A stretch of DNA of 17,929 bases, taken from the NCBI GenBank assembly GCA_041749275.1, contig JBGTBQ010000055.1, positions 1 through 17,929 on the forward strand, written 5' to 3'. Position numbers and translations under genes: made by a program. Of the stretch, positions 7,438 through 14,191 are shown piece by piece. This DNA comes from JBGTBQ01 sp041749275 (GTDB lineage Bacteria; Acidobacteriota; Blastocatellia; Pyrinomonadales; Pyrinomonadaceae). The first letter of the stretch is position 1; every line of letters starts with the position of its first letter. Below the pieces are notes generated by a model. The model was not told the DNA's origin and searched no databases. It saw only the letters and a list, made by a program, of their open reading frames with translations.

Positions 7438-7848
7438 ATGAAACACATCTCCCACAGTCGCGCGAGTAAAGCGCACAGCCGGCGCTCGTTCGAGGAGCGG
7501 CTGGCGCAGAAACGCGCCCGCACCGTCGAGGACGCGAAACTCCGCGCGAAACAGGCGCAAGGCAAGTTCCGCCGTTTCGTCAACATCCGTTTCCGGAAGG
7601 AAGAGGTCATTGAGGCGCTCTCGCTCCGTCGCGGCGAGTGCAATCGTTGCGGCGCCTGCTGCGAACTACTCTTCAAGTGCCCGTTCCTCAAGAAGCAAGA
7701 GGACGGCTCGACCACCTGCGGCATCTACGAAGACCGCCCGAACCAGTGCCGCCTCTTCCCCATCGAGCAGCGCGACCTCGAAGAGGTGCGCGGCCAGTGC
7801 AGCTTCTACTTCATCGAAAAACCGATCAAGCTGGAAAAAGCTAGCTGA
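7438..7848 (+). CDS. YkgJ-type cysteine-cluster protein
   Basis: The 136-residue protein has a basic N-terminal helix-rich half, with many Arg and Lys between residues 1 and 60. The C-terminal half carries the YkgJ (CxxCxxCC) cluster: CNRCGACCELLFKCPFL, then CGIYEDRPNQC and a last Cys in GQCSFY. These cysteines are thought to bind zinc or an iron-sulfur cluster; the role of the family is unknown. The frame is open back to 7297, but the upstream part looks non-coding. The ATG at 7438 (MKHISHS) gives a more believable protein, although no clear ribosome binding site precedes it. It lies between trxA and purA on the same strand. Confidence 0.75.
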   Translation: MKHISHSRASKAHSRRSFEERLAQKRARTVEDAKLRAKQAQGKFRRFVNIRFRKEEVIEALSLRRGECNRCGACCELLFKCPFLKKQEDGSTTCGIYEDRPNQCRLFPIEQRDLEEVRGQCSFYFIEKPIKLEKAS

Positions 7849-7926
7849 AAAAGAGCTATTAGCTGTCCGCCATCAGCTTTTATCAAATCGGTCTTTTGCT
7901 TCCGGCTAATTTGCCAATAGCTAATC

Positions 7927-9246
<1,320 letters not shown>

Positions 9247-9257
9247 TGCGCGGCGTT

Positions 9258-9287
9258 ACCTGCGACCCACTGGTTAAAAGCCACTTG
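9258..9287 (-). repeat. 30-base antisense copy of tRNA-Lys anticodon to T-stem segment
   Basis: These 30 bases are the reverse complement of tRNA-Lys bases 9374-9403, with a single mismatch (C at 9270 opposite C at 9391). Similarity ends sharply at both edges. The copy lies 11 bases after the purA stop and 62 bases before the tRNA. A transcript reading from purA into the tRNA could form a 30-bp helix covering the anticodon arm and half the T-arm. Confidence 0.85.
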
Positions 9288-9309
9288 GTCGGCGGTTCCG
9301 ATGCTCTGC

Positions 9310-9338
9310 TTGCGAGTCATCCCTCTCGAATGTAAAAT
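9310..9338 (+). promoter_or_regulatory. Promoter of tRNA-Lys
   Basis: The -35 TTGCGA (9310-9315) and -10 TAAAAT (9333-9338) are separated by 17 bases. Transcription would begin about 5 bases before the mature tRNA. Confidence 0.6.
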
Positions 9339-9349
9339 GCGTCTCGCAT

Positions 9350-9422
9350 GGGCCGATAGCTCAGTTGGTAGAGCAAGTGGCTTTTAACCACTGGGTCGCA
9401 GGTTCGAGTCCTGCTCGGCTCA
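9350..9422 (+). tRNA. tRNA-Lys (anticodon UUU)
   Basis: A full cloverleaf can be drawn. The acceptor stem GGGCCGA (9350-9356) pairs with TCGGCTC (9415-9421), with one G-U pair. The D-stem GCTC/GAGC encloses AGTTGGTA, and the anticodon stem AGTGG/CCACT encloses loop CTTTTAA, giving anticodon TTT. A 5-base variable loop and T-stem GCAGG/CCTGC with loop TTCGAGT follow, then discriminator A at 9422. CCA is not encoded. It has its own promoter just upstream and a strong terminator 31 bases downstream. Confidence 0.96.
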
Positions 9423-9453
9423 TCATCAATAAGTTGATTAAGTTCAACCGCTT

Positions 9454-9488
9454 ACAGCTACTCTTAACTGAGTAGCTGTTTTGCTTTT
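9454..9488 (+). terminator. Intrinsic terminator of tRNA-Lys
   Basis: A perfect 10-bp stem ACAGCTACTC / GAGTAGCTGT with a 6-base loop is followed by TTTGCTTTT. Confidence 0.85.
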
Positions 9489-9719
9489 CAGAGAAAAAGA
9501 CGCTTTGAAATTGCTGCTAAAAGCGCTCTAGCTCGTTTTTCGATCTGCTATCAAGAGTCGTCTTCTCTTGAAAAACGCAATACAGCGCGATTCTGAGCGA
9601 AAAAAGCAGCTTCTCTAACGTCTCGAAACACTGCTTTTTAGTTGCTCAGTCTCAGAGTTTCCACACAGTTTCAGAGGAAGGCCGTCTCCGTGCGTCTGTG
9701 GCGCACGCTTCAATAATTG
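9489..9719. other. AT-rich structured non-coding region, possible small RNA
   Basis: No convincing ORF is seen here. The clearest structure pairs 9593-9609 with 9631-9649: CTGAGC with GCTCAG, then AAAAAGCAG with CTGCTTTTT, separated by a small internal loop and a 21-base apical loop. A smaller hairpin GTGCG / CGCAC lies at 9690-9706. The segment near 9490-9503 is partly complementary to 9559-9568. The stretch is visibly more AT-rich than the genes around it. It could hold a small RNA or be the decayed edge of an island; I do not recognise a known RNA family. Confidence 0.35.
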
Positions 9720-9748
9720 TTGCTCGACGTTTACGAAGATGTTATAAG
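9720..9748 (+). promoter_or_regulatory. Promoter for the zinc-ribbon membrane protein gene
   Basis: The -35 TTGCTC (9720-9725) and -10 TATAAG (9743-9748) have a 17-base spacer, about 40 bases before the GTG start at 9788. Confidence 0.5.
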
Positions 9749-9787
9749 CAGCGCAAGCTCTAAGAAGTACTCGTAAGGAGTCCTCAC

Positions 9788-10144
9788 GTGAGCAGCAACA
9801 TCAAGTGCCCGCAATGCGGACTGGTTAACTTCGCGGACGCGGAAGTTTGTAAGCGTTGTACCGCCGAACTGAAAGAGGTTCAAAGCGCCGCTAAGAATCC
9901 CAACCTCATCCAATGCCCTGACTGCGGCAGGCCGGTGTCCAAGCAGGCCGAGAGCTGTCCGCACTGCGGAAGATTCTTCCAAGCGCTCAGGCCACAACGG
10001 GGCCATGACCGCGACAGGGGATGGTGGGCTTACACTATCGGCTGGGGCATCCTCGCATCCGGGCTGATTCTGTTCGTCATCTGGATAATACTGCTAATTG
10101 TCTTGGCAATGCTTGCTGGCGGCATCGGCTCACTCTCGAAATGA
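9788..10144 (+). CDS. Double zinc-ribbon protein with C-terminal membrane segment
   Basis: The 118-residue protein begins at a GTG with an excellent ribosome binding site (AAGGAG, 9775-9780, 7-base gap). Two Cys4 zinc ribbons are visible: Cys7/Cys10 with Cys21/Cys24, and Cys43/Cys46 with Cys57/Cys60. A short Arg-rich link follows, then one long hydrophobic stretch from about residue 80 to 112 that would cross the membrane once or twice. The ribbons would be cytosolic. Such tethered ribbons are common in bacterial proteins of unknown function, and I cannot name a specific role. It is the first gene of the accessory block between tRNA-Lys and the terminator at 11611, and is followed by a DUF6338-like membrane protein with its own promoter. 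Confidence 0.8.
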   Translation: MSSNIKCPQCGLVNFADAEVCKRCTAELKEVQSAAKNPNLIQCPDCGRPVSKQAESCPHCGRFFQALRPQRGHDRDRGWWAYTIGWGILASGLILFVIWIILLIVLAMLAGGIGSLSK

Positions 10145-10274
10145 CTGACAGCCTATCGCGGCGACGTGCGGCTGATGACTTCCCTTTGATGCGGTGCGAG
10201 CGTGTTGCGAAGCTACTAAGGCACTCGCCACCTACTTAGCTCTTCACTCCCTTCCAAGACCTGACGGAATTTCA

Positions 10275-10303
10275 TTGACGCAACAAAGTGCTAGAGCTAC
10301 GAT
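10275..10303 (+). promoter_or_regulatory. Promoter for the DUF6338-like gene and small-protein genes
   Basis: The -35 TTGACG (10275-10280) and -10 TACGAT (10298-10303) have a 17-base spacer, in the 179-base gap after the zinc-ribbon gene. Confidence 0.5.
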
Positions 10304-10323
10304 GAGTACATTGAGGTGCTTAC

Positions 10324-11070
10324 TTGGATATAAGCAGTTTAGCGATTCGTATCATCTTTTTGCTTCTGCCGGGAGCCATCAGCGTCACGCTATACTGGAA
10401 GCTCAAGGGAAGGACTACGCGGAAAGATTGGGAAGATTTCCTTGAGGTAATAATATTCACGCTTCTCAGCTATCTTCTTTATGCGTTCGTCGTTTACATT
10501 GGCAGCTTCTTCAACTCTATCTGGAATTACTTTGGTTTGCGCGCAAAGCCCTTCACAGGATTCCAAGCGTTCTTTGATGAAAAGGCGACGTTAGACCTAG
10601 CAGAGATTTTCTTCGTATCTCTCTTAAGCGTTCCGCTGGCACTCTTAGCTTCTTACTCGTACCGCTTTAAATGGCTTAACAAGATTGGGCAAAAGATCAA
10701 GGCTACGACGCGCTTCGGCGATGAAGATATTTGGGACTTCTTTCATCACAGTCCCGCAGTTAGAGGGCAGTGGGTAACTGTCAGAGACCACAAGCTTAAG
10801 TTATATTACTTCTGTTGGATACAGAACTTCTCAGACACAGGTAAGGAAAGGGAGCTACTTTTGAGAGAGGTTGACGTATATCATGATGAGACGGGCGAAC
10901 GTCTTTACAAAACCGATGTGATGTACTTATCCAGAAAGAATGACGAGTTGACTGTTGAAGCGATGATAGCATCGCCTGAAGTGCTTGGCGAAGGACTGAA
11001 GCTGAACGGCGAAGAAACGACCAAGCCTGAAGGCGAAGTCACTGAAAAGGAGGTTAAAGATGAAAACTAG
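10324..11070 (+). CDS. DUF6338-like membrane protein
   Basis: The 248-residue protein starts at a TTG at 10324, preceded by GAGGTG (10313-10318, 5-base gap). Hydrophobic segments lie at about 5-24 (with the LLLPG motif), 40-62 and 92-112. A cytosolic C-terminal domain follows, with IWDFFHHSPAVRGQWVTVRD and LLLREVDVYHDETGE; its layout resembles the DUF6338 family, whose function is unknown. The tail after residue 225 is acidic and low complexity, rich in Glu, Lys and Thr. Base composition is clearly more AT-rich than purA, tsaD and other neighbours, which suggests acquisition. The 3' end overlaps the first of three small proline-rich protein genes by 11 bases, so these are translationally linked. 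The family call is from memory of the motif pattern and is moderate. Confidence 0.7.
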   Translation: MDISSLAIRIIFLLLPGAISVTLYWKLKGRTTRKDWEDFLEVIIFTLLSYLLYAFVVYIGSFFNSIWNYFGLRAKPFTGFQAFFDEKATLDLAEIFFVSLLSVPLALLASYSYRFKWLNKIGQKIKATTRFGDEDIWDFFHHSPAVRGQWVTVRDHKLKLYYFCWIQNFSDTGKERELLLREVDVYHDETGERLYKTDVMYLSRKNDELTVEAMIASPEVLGEGLKLNGEETTKPEGEVTEKEVKDEN

Positions 11071-11224
11071 GGAAGATGATTATCTTATTCGGAAAGACCT
11101 TCCGAATATAGGGCGCACAATAGGCGGTGAAACAAACCCGCCCCCCAAGACGCCAAAGCCGAGCACAGCGCCACAGCCGTCGCAGCGATCTACGCCACCC
11201 GAACGAAAGACAGGCAAGGAGTAA
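11060..11224 (+). CDS. Small proline-rich protein 1 (54 aa, PKTPKP family)
   Basis: The ORF starts at an ATG inside the end of the DUF6338-like gene. A near-perfect ribosome binding site, AAGGAGG at 11047-11053, lies 6 bases upstream. The 54-residue product begins MKTREDDYLIRKDLP and has the shared core NPPPKTPKPSTAPQP at residues 26-40, then a basic polar tail. It has no signal peptide and no cysteine. Two paralogous genes follow directly, so the reading frame is conserved by duplication, which argues that it is a real gene. Function is unknown. Peptide 3 shares the N-terminal pattern M-x-T-[RK]-x-D-Y-x-I-[RK]. Confidence 0.75.
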   Translation: MKTREDDYLIRKDLPNIGRTIGGETNPPPKTPKPSTAPQPSQRSTPPERKTGKE

Positions 11225-11229
11225 TACCA

Positions 11230-11397
11230 ATGAGTAGCGATAGAGCTGGTAGTGGACGCTATAATCCCTCGCATCAAGGGGGCAGGCACGACGGTCAGAG
11301 GGGGGAAAGTAACCCGTCCCCAAAGACGCCAAAGCCGAGCGCGCCGCCACCGTCACAAGGCTCTAAGCCATCAAACCCGCAGAAGGGCGGTAAATAG
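11230..11397 (+). CDS. Small proline-rich protein 2 (55 aa, PKTPKP family)
   Basis: The ATG at 11230 follows gene 1 by 5 bases and has AAGGAG at 11216-11221, overlapping the end of gene 1, as ribosome binding site. The 55-residue product has a Gly/Ser/Arg/His-rich first half (MSSDRAGSGRYNPSHQGG) and the shared core NPSPKTPKPSAPPPSQG at residues 28-44. It ends in a Lys/Gly-rich tail. The first half differs from proteins 1 and 3 while the core is kept, so the proline-rich core is the selected part. Function unknown. Confidence 0.72.
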   Translation: MSSDRAGSGRYNPSHQGGRHDGQRGESNPSPKTPKPSAPPPSQGSKPSNPQKGGK

Positions 11398-11401
11398 AAC
11401 T

Positions 11402-11566
11402 ATGGAAACGAAAGATTATCCAATCAAAACCACTCGCTTTCCGATTAAGGAAGGCAACACTAAGGGGAATCAGAATCCCCCGCCCAAGACGCCGAAGCCG
11501 AACGCAGCGCCGCCGCCGCAAGGCAAGCCCGCGACCAGCACATCGACAACGAGCGGCGGAAGCTGA
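11402..11566 (+). CDS. Small proline-rich protein 3 (54 aa, PKTPKP family)
   Basis: The ATG at 11402 lies 4 bases after the stop of gene 2. A purine-rich AAGGGCGG near 11383-11390 could bind the ribosome but is further away than usual. The 54-residue product begins METKDYPIKTTRFPIKEG, has the shared core NPPPKTPKPNAAPPPQGKP at residues 25-43, and ends in a Thr/Ser/Gly tail. It resembles protein 1 in its first ten residues and is the last gene before the strong terminator at 11611. Function unknown. Confidence 0.7.
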   Translation: METKDYPIKTTRFPIKEGNTKGNQNPPPKTPKPNAAPPPQGKPATSTSTTSGGS

Positions 11567-11610
11567 CACTCTTCATCTTCGGCTCAAGGCTCTTCGCAAA
11601 AGTGTTGATG

Positions 11611-11655
11611 AACGGGAAAGGCGGCAGATCAAGAATGCCGCCTTTCCCGTTTGTT
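11611..11655 (+). terminator. Strong intrinsic terminator of the accessory block
   Basis: A perfect 16-bp stem (11611-11626 with 11636-11651) with a 9-base loop is followed by a short T-rich run. It begins 44 bases after the last small-protein gene. Confidence 0.85.
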
Positions 11656-11702
11656 GAAACTCTTCGCCTCACAACTGAGACAAGTTATAGGGCCGCGGCA
11701 AG

Positions 11703-11708
11703 TATAAT
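11703..11708 (+). promoter_or_regulatory. -10 element TATAAT before the HhH lipoprotein gene
   Basis: This is a consensus TATAAT. No good -35 is seen at 17 bases (TGAGAC at 11676-11681 is too far). It lies 55 bases before the start codon. Confidence 0.4.
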
Positions 11709-11762
11709 GGTCTCGCTTGTCCAATCCAGATATTGTATTGCTCATTGCGAAAGGAAGATTTG

Positions 11763-12329
11763 ATGATGACACCTCCGTCCGCCAGCAGAGTTTTTACGTC
11801 CCTCCTCGCCCTCTCAGTCGCGCTGTTCGTCGCTGCCTGTAGTCCCGGCGCGGAGAAGACGCCGACGAATAGCGCGACGACGAACACCTCGAACGCGTCC
11901 GGCGCGGCCACGGCCCCCGCGAGCAATCAGCCCGCCGCGACGCCCGGTGAGTCGAAGGCAAAGGTCAATTTGAACACGGCGTCGAAGGAGGAGTTTCTCG
12001 CCGCCGTCCCAAACCTCGGCGAGAAGATGGCGCACGAGTTTGAGGAGTACCGTCCTTACAAGAGCGTTCAGCAGTTTCGGAAAGAGATGGGCAAGTATGT
12101 GGATGCGTCGAAGATCGCCGAGTATGAGAAGCACGTCTACGTGCCGATAGAGGAGAACAACTCGGACGCGGCGACGCTGCAACAGATTCCCGGCCTCGAT
12201 GCTGCCGAAGCCTCGGCGCTCATCGCCGCTCGCCCCTACCCTTCGCGCGATGCCTTTCTCGCTAGTCTCGCGGAGAAGGTCTCTGCCGATGAACTGATCG
12301 TCGCGCGCACATACCTCGGCAGCCGATGA
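11763..12329 (+). CDS. Lipoprotein with two helix-hairpin-helix (ComEA-like) domains
   Basis: From the ATG at 11763 the protein has 188 residues. It opens with a lipoprotein signal: a hydrophobic stretch at 10-24 and lipobox VAAC, with Cys26 as the lipidated residue. A linker rich in Thr, Asn, Ala and Ser follows to about residue 65. Next come two helix-hairpin-helix units: VNLNTASKEEFLAAVPNLGEKMA (ComEA-like, about 68-90) and LQQIPGLDAAEASALIAARPY near the C-terminus. HhH domains of this kind bind DNA without sequence specificity, as in ComEA at the cell surface; a role in DNA uptake is possible but not shown. AAGGAAG at 11751-11757 supports the start, although the adjacent ATG at 11766 is also possible. 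Its stop overlaps the start of the next gene (ATGA), so the two are probably co-translated. Confidence 0.82.
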   Translation: MMTPPSASRVFTSLLALSVALFVAACSPGAEKTPTNSATTNTSNASGAATAPASNQPAATPGESKAKVNLNTASKEEFLAAVPNLGEKMAHEFEEYRPYKSVQQFRKEMGKYVDASKIAEYEKHVYVPIEENNSDAATLQQIPGLDAAEASALIAARPYPSRDAFLASLAEKVSADELIVARTYLGSR

Positions 12330-12781
12330 CCTCCGCCGAAATCCTTTCGCGCCTGCGGCGGTTCCTCCTTGTCTTCTCCATCGTGATGCTCGGCGGCGCG
12401 GTAATCGAGCTGTGGCTCGTCAACCACAAGGAAGACTGGTTGCAGCTCATCCCGTTCGCCCTCAGCGCACTCGGCACAGCCGCCGCGCTGGCCGCGCTCC
12501 TGCGCCCGCGGCGGGCGACGTTGTGGGCGCTGCGTGTCTGCATGGCGCTCGTCGCGGGCGGCACGCTCCTCGGCGTCTACCTGCACCTCGATGGCAATCT
12601 CGGCTTCCAACGCGAGATTGACCCCGGCGCTCCTACGGGCGACATGCTGCTGAACGTGTTGAGGGGTGCGAACCCGCTGCTCGCGCCCGGCGTCCTCGCG
12701 GTGGCCGCCCTCCTCGCGTGTGCCGCGACTTACCATCATCCGGCCTTCTCCCACAACGACAATGCGGAGAGCGAGCAGTGA
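12326..12781 (+). CDS. Four-helix membrane protein of unknown function
   Basis: The 151-residue protein starts at the ATG of an ATGA overlap with the lipoprotein gene, which is good evidence that it is real and coupled. Hydrophobic segments lie at about 12-31, 41-59, 69-87 and 118-136, with short Arg/Lys-containing loops between them. The C-terminal tail is polar. I recognise no family or catalytic motif. Its pairing with a surface HhH lipoprotein suggests a shared envelope role, which is inference. Confidence 0.72.
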   Translation: MTSAEILSRLRRFLLVFSIVMLGGAVIELWLVNHKEDWLQLIPFALSALGTAAALAALLRPRRATLWALRVCMALVAGGTLLGVYLHLDGNLGFQREIDPGAPTGDMLLNVLRGANPLLAPGVLAVAALLACAATYHHPAFSHNDNAESEQ

Positions 12782-12873
12782 GCATTCAGGCCATGAATGT
12801 TTAAGGCCATCCTTCGTTGACGAGCGGGAAGAGTCGAGCGAGTCTGCTCATCGCCTGCTTTTCGTCGTCGCTG

Positions 12874-12902
12874 TTTTGTATTGCCGCGGTCGTTGATAGA
12901 AT
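12874..12902 (+). promoter_or_regulatory. Possible promoter giving a leaderless mRNA for the NHL gene
   Basis: A -10-like TAGAAT at 12897-12902 follows TTTTGT at 12874-12879 with a 17-base spacer. The ATG at 12909 is only 6 bases beyond the -10, about where transcription would begin. No ribosome binding site is seen. Confidence 0.35.
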
Positions 12903-12908
12903 GCCTCT

Positions 12909-14081
12909 ATGATTCACGCGCTCAAATGCCCGTCCTGCTCCGCGCCAGTGGATTACGAGGATAAGAGCAACAGCCGGACGATACGCTGCCCGTTCTGCGA
13001 CAACACGATGCTCGCGCCGGGCGCGCAGAGCGGCGGCTGGCATCCGCAAGTCTCCGTCAACACGGTCGAGGTCGGGCGCGGCAATGCCGCTTCCGCCGTC
13101 CGTGGTGCGCTGATCGTCGTCCCGCTCGTTATCATCGCGGGCCTCGTCATCACCGCTGTCGTCGCTTACAAACTGGTGAGTGAAACCACGCAACAGGTTA
13201 CGCGCACGATTGAAGTCAGCCGGAACGATGTCACGAAGACGCAGCCGCCACGCACGAACGTCGAACCGCCCAAAGCCCCCGCGTTCGCCACCGTCGCACT
13301 CAAATTCGGCGGCGAAGGCATCGGGCCGGGATTGTTCACGGACGCGCGCAGCATCGCCGTGGATGGGGACGGGCGCATCTACGTCGGTGATTACATAGGG
13401 GGCCGCATACAGGTCTTCGACGCCGCCGGGAAATTCGTCACGCAGTGGATGGTGGATGCGAAGATGCCCCTGCGCGGCATGGCCGCCGACCGCAAGGGCA
13501 CTGTTTATGTCGTGCAGCGAGGAACAATCACGCGTTATGAGGGCGCGAGCGGCAGAAATCTCGGCGACATTTCATACGCGGAAGGCTCAGGCTTCGACGA
13601 TGTGGCGGTCACGGCGGACGGCGGCCTCGTCGCATCGTTCCGGCGACATAGAGACGACATCGTGCGCTTCAATTCGTCGGGCGTCGCCGTCAAGACGGTG
13701 CCCGGCGCGATCAGTTCACAGACCGACCGGAGCGAGTTGAATATGCGCGTCGCCGTGGACGGACTCGGCAACCTCTACGCCCTCGGCACGTTCAACGAAG
13801 CGGTCTTAAAGTTCACGCCCGAAGGGCGGTTCGTGACGAGAATCGGCGGCAGCGGCAACGAAACCGGGCAGTTCCGTGCCGCGCATTCGGTCGCCGTGGA
13901 CAATCAGGGGCGCATCTACGTCAGCGACATCAAGGGCGTACAGGTTTTTGACACCAACGGACGATACCTCGACGTGTTCAAGCCGGAGGGTGTCGCCTTC
14001 GGCATGTACTTCACCGACAAGAACGAACTCTTCGTCGCGGCGCGCACGCAGGTCTTGAAGTTGGTGATAAATAAACAATAG
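12909..14081 (+). CDS. Zinc-ribbon, transmembrane, NHL-type beta-propeller protein
   Basis: The 390-residue protein has three parts. A Cys4 zinc ribbon (KCPSCSAP... IRCPFCDNT, Cys7/10 and Cys27/30) would lie in the cytosol. One transmembrane helix at about 60-82 follows. A large outer domain from about residue 130 is made of NHL-type propeller blades, with recurring ARSIAVDGDGRIYVGDYIGGRIQVFDAAGKFV and HSVAVDNQGRIYVSDIKGVQVFDTNGRYL patterns and GG(E/S)GxxxGxF turns between blades. NHL propellers bind proteins, sugars or RNA, and the ligand here cannot be told. The design suggests a sensor or scaffold linking envelope and cytosol. The start is fixed by the ribbon beginning at residue 7, and there is no Shine-Dalgarno. 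Confidence 0.82.
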   Translation: MIHALKCPSCSAPVDYEDKSNSRTIRCPFCDNTMLAPGAQSGGWHPQVSVNTVEVGRGNAASAVRGALIVVPLVIIAGLVITAVVAYKLVSETTQQVTRTIEVSRNDVTKTQPPRTNVEPPKAPAFATVALKFGGEGIGPGLFTDARSIAVDGDGRIYVGDYIGGRIQVFDAAGKFVTQWMVDAKMPLRGMAADRKGTVYVVQRGTITRYEGASGRNLGDISYAEGSGFDDVAVTADGGLVASFRRHRDDIVRFNSSGVAVKTVPGAISSQTDRSELNMRVAVDGLGNLYALGTFNEAVLKFTPEGRFVTRIGGSGNETGQFRAAHSVAVDNQGRIYVSDIKGVQVFDTNGRYLDVFKPEGVAFGMYFTDKNELFVAARTQVLKLVINKQ

Positions 14082-14093
14082 GCAACTTGCAAA

Positions 14094-14172
14094 CAGGTCA
14101 GTACCGCCTGCGGTAGCGGGCGGGTATTACCGGCGACACCACCCGCCCGCTACCGCAGGCGGTACTGACCTG
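14094..14172. repeat. Perfect 32-base inverted repeat (REP-like palindrome)
   Basis: Arms 14094-14125 and 14141-14172 are exact reverse complements over 32 bases around a 15-base spacer. Each arm holds its own smaller palindrome (TACCGCCTGCGGTA). It fills almost the whole gap between the NHL gene and tsaD. It could end transcription of the NHL gene, block read-through into tsaD, or be a member of a dispersed REP family. It lacks a T run, so it is not a classic terminator. Confidence 0.85.
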
Positions 14173-14191
14173 ACCGCCTCCAAAAACAACC

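Noticed and set aside
7849..7926. AGCTA/TAGCT-rich spacer before purA as terminator or riboswitch
   Set aside because: The pairings are short with a long loop and no purine-riboswitch core is visible; it looks like a simple AT-rich spacer with repeated words.
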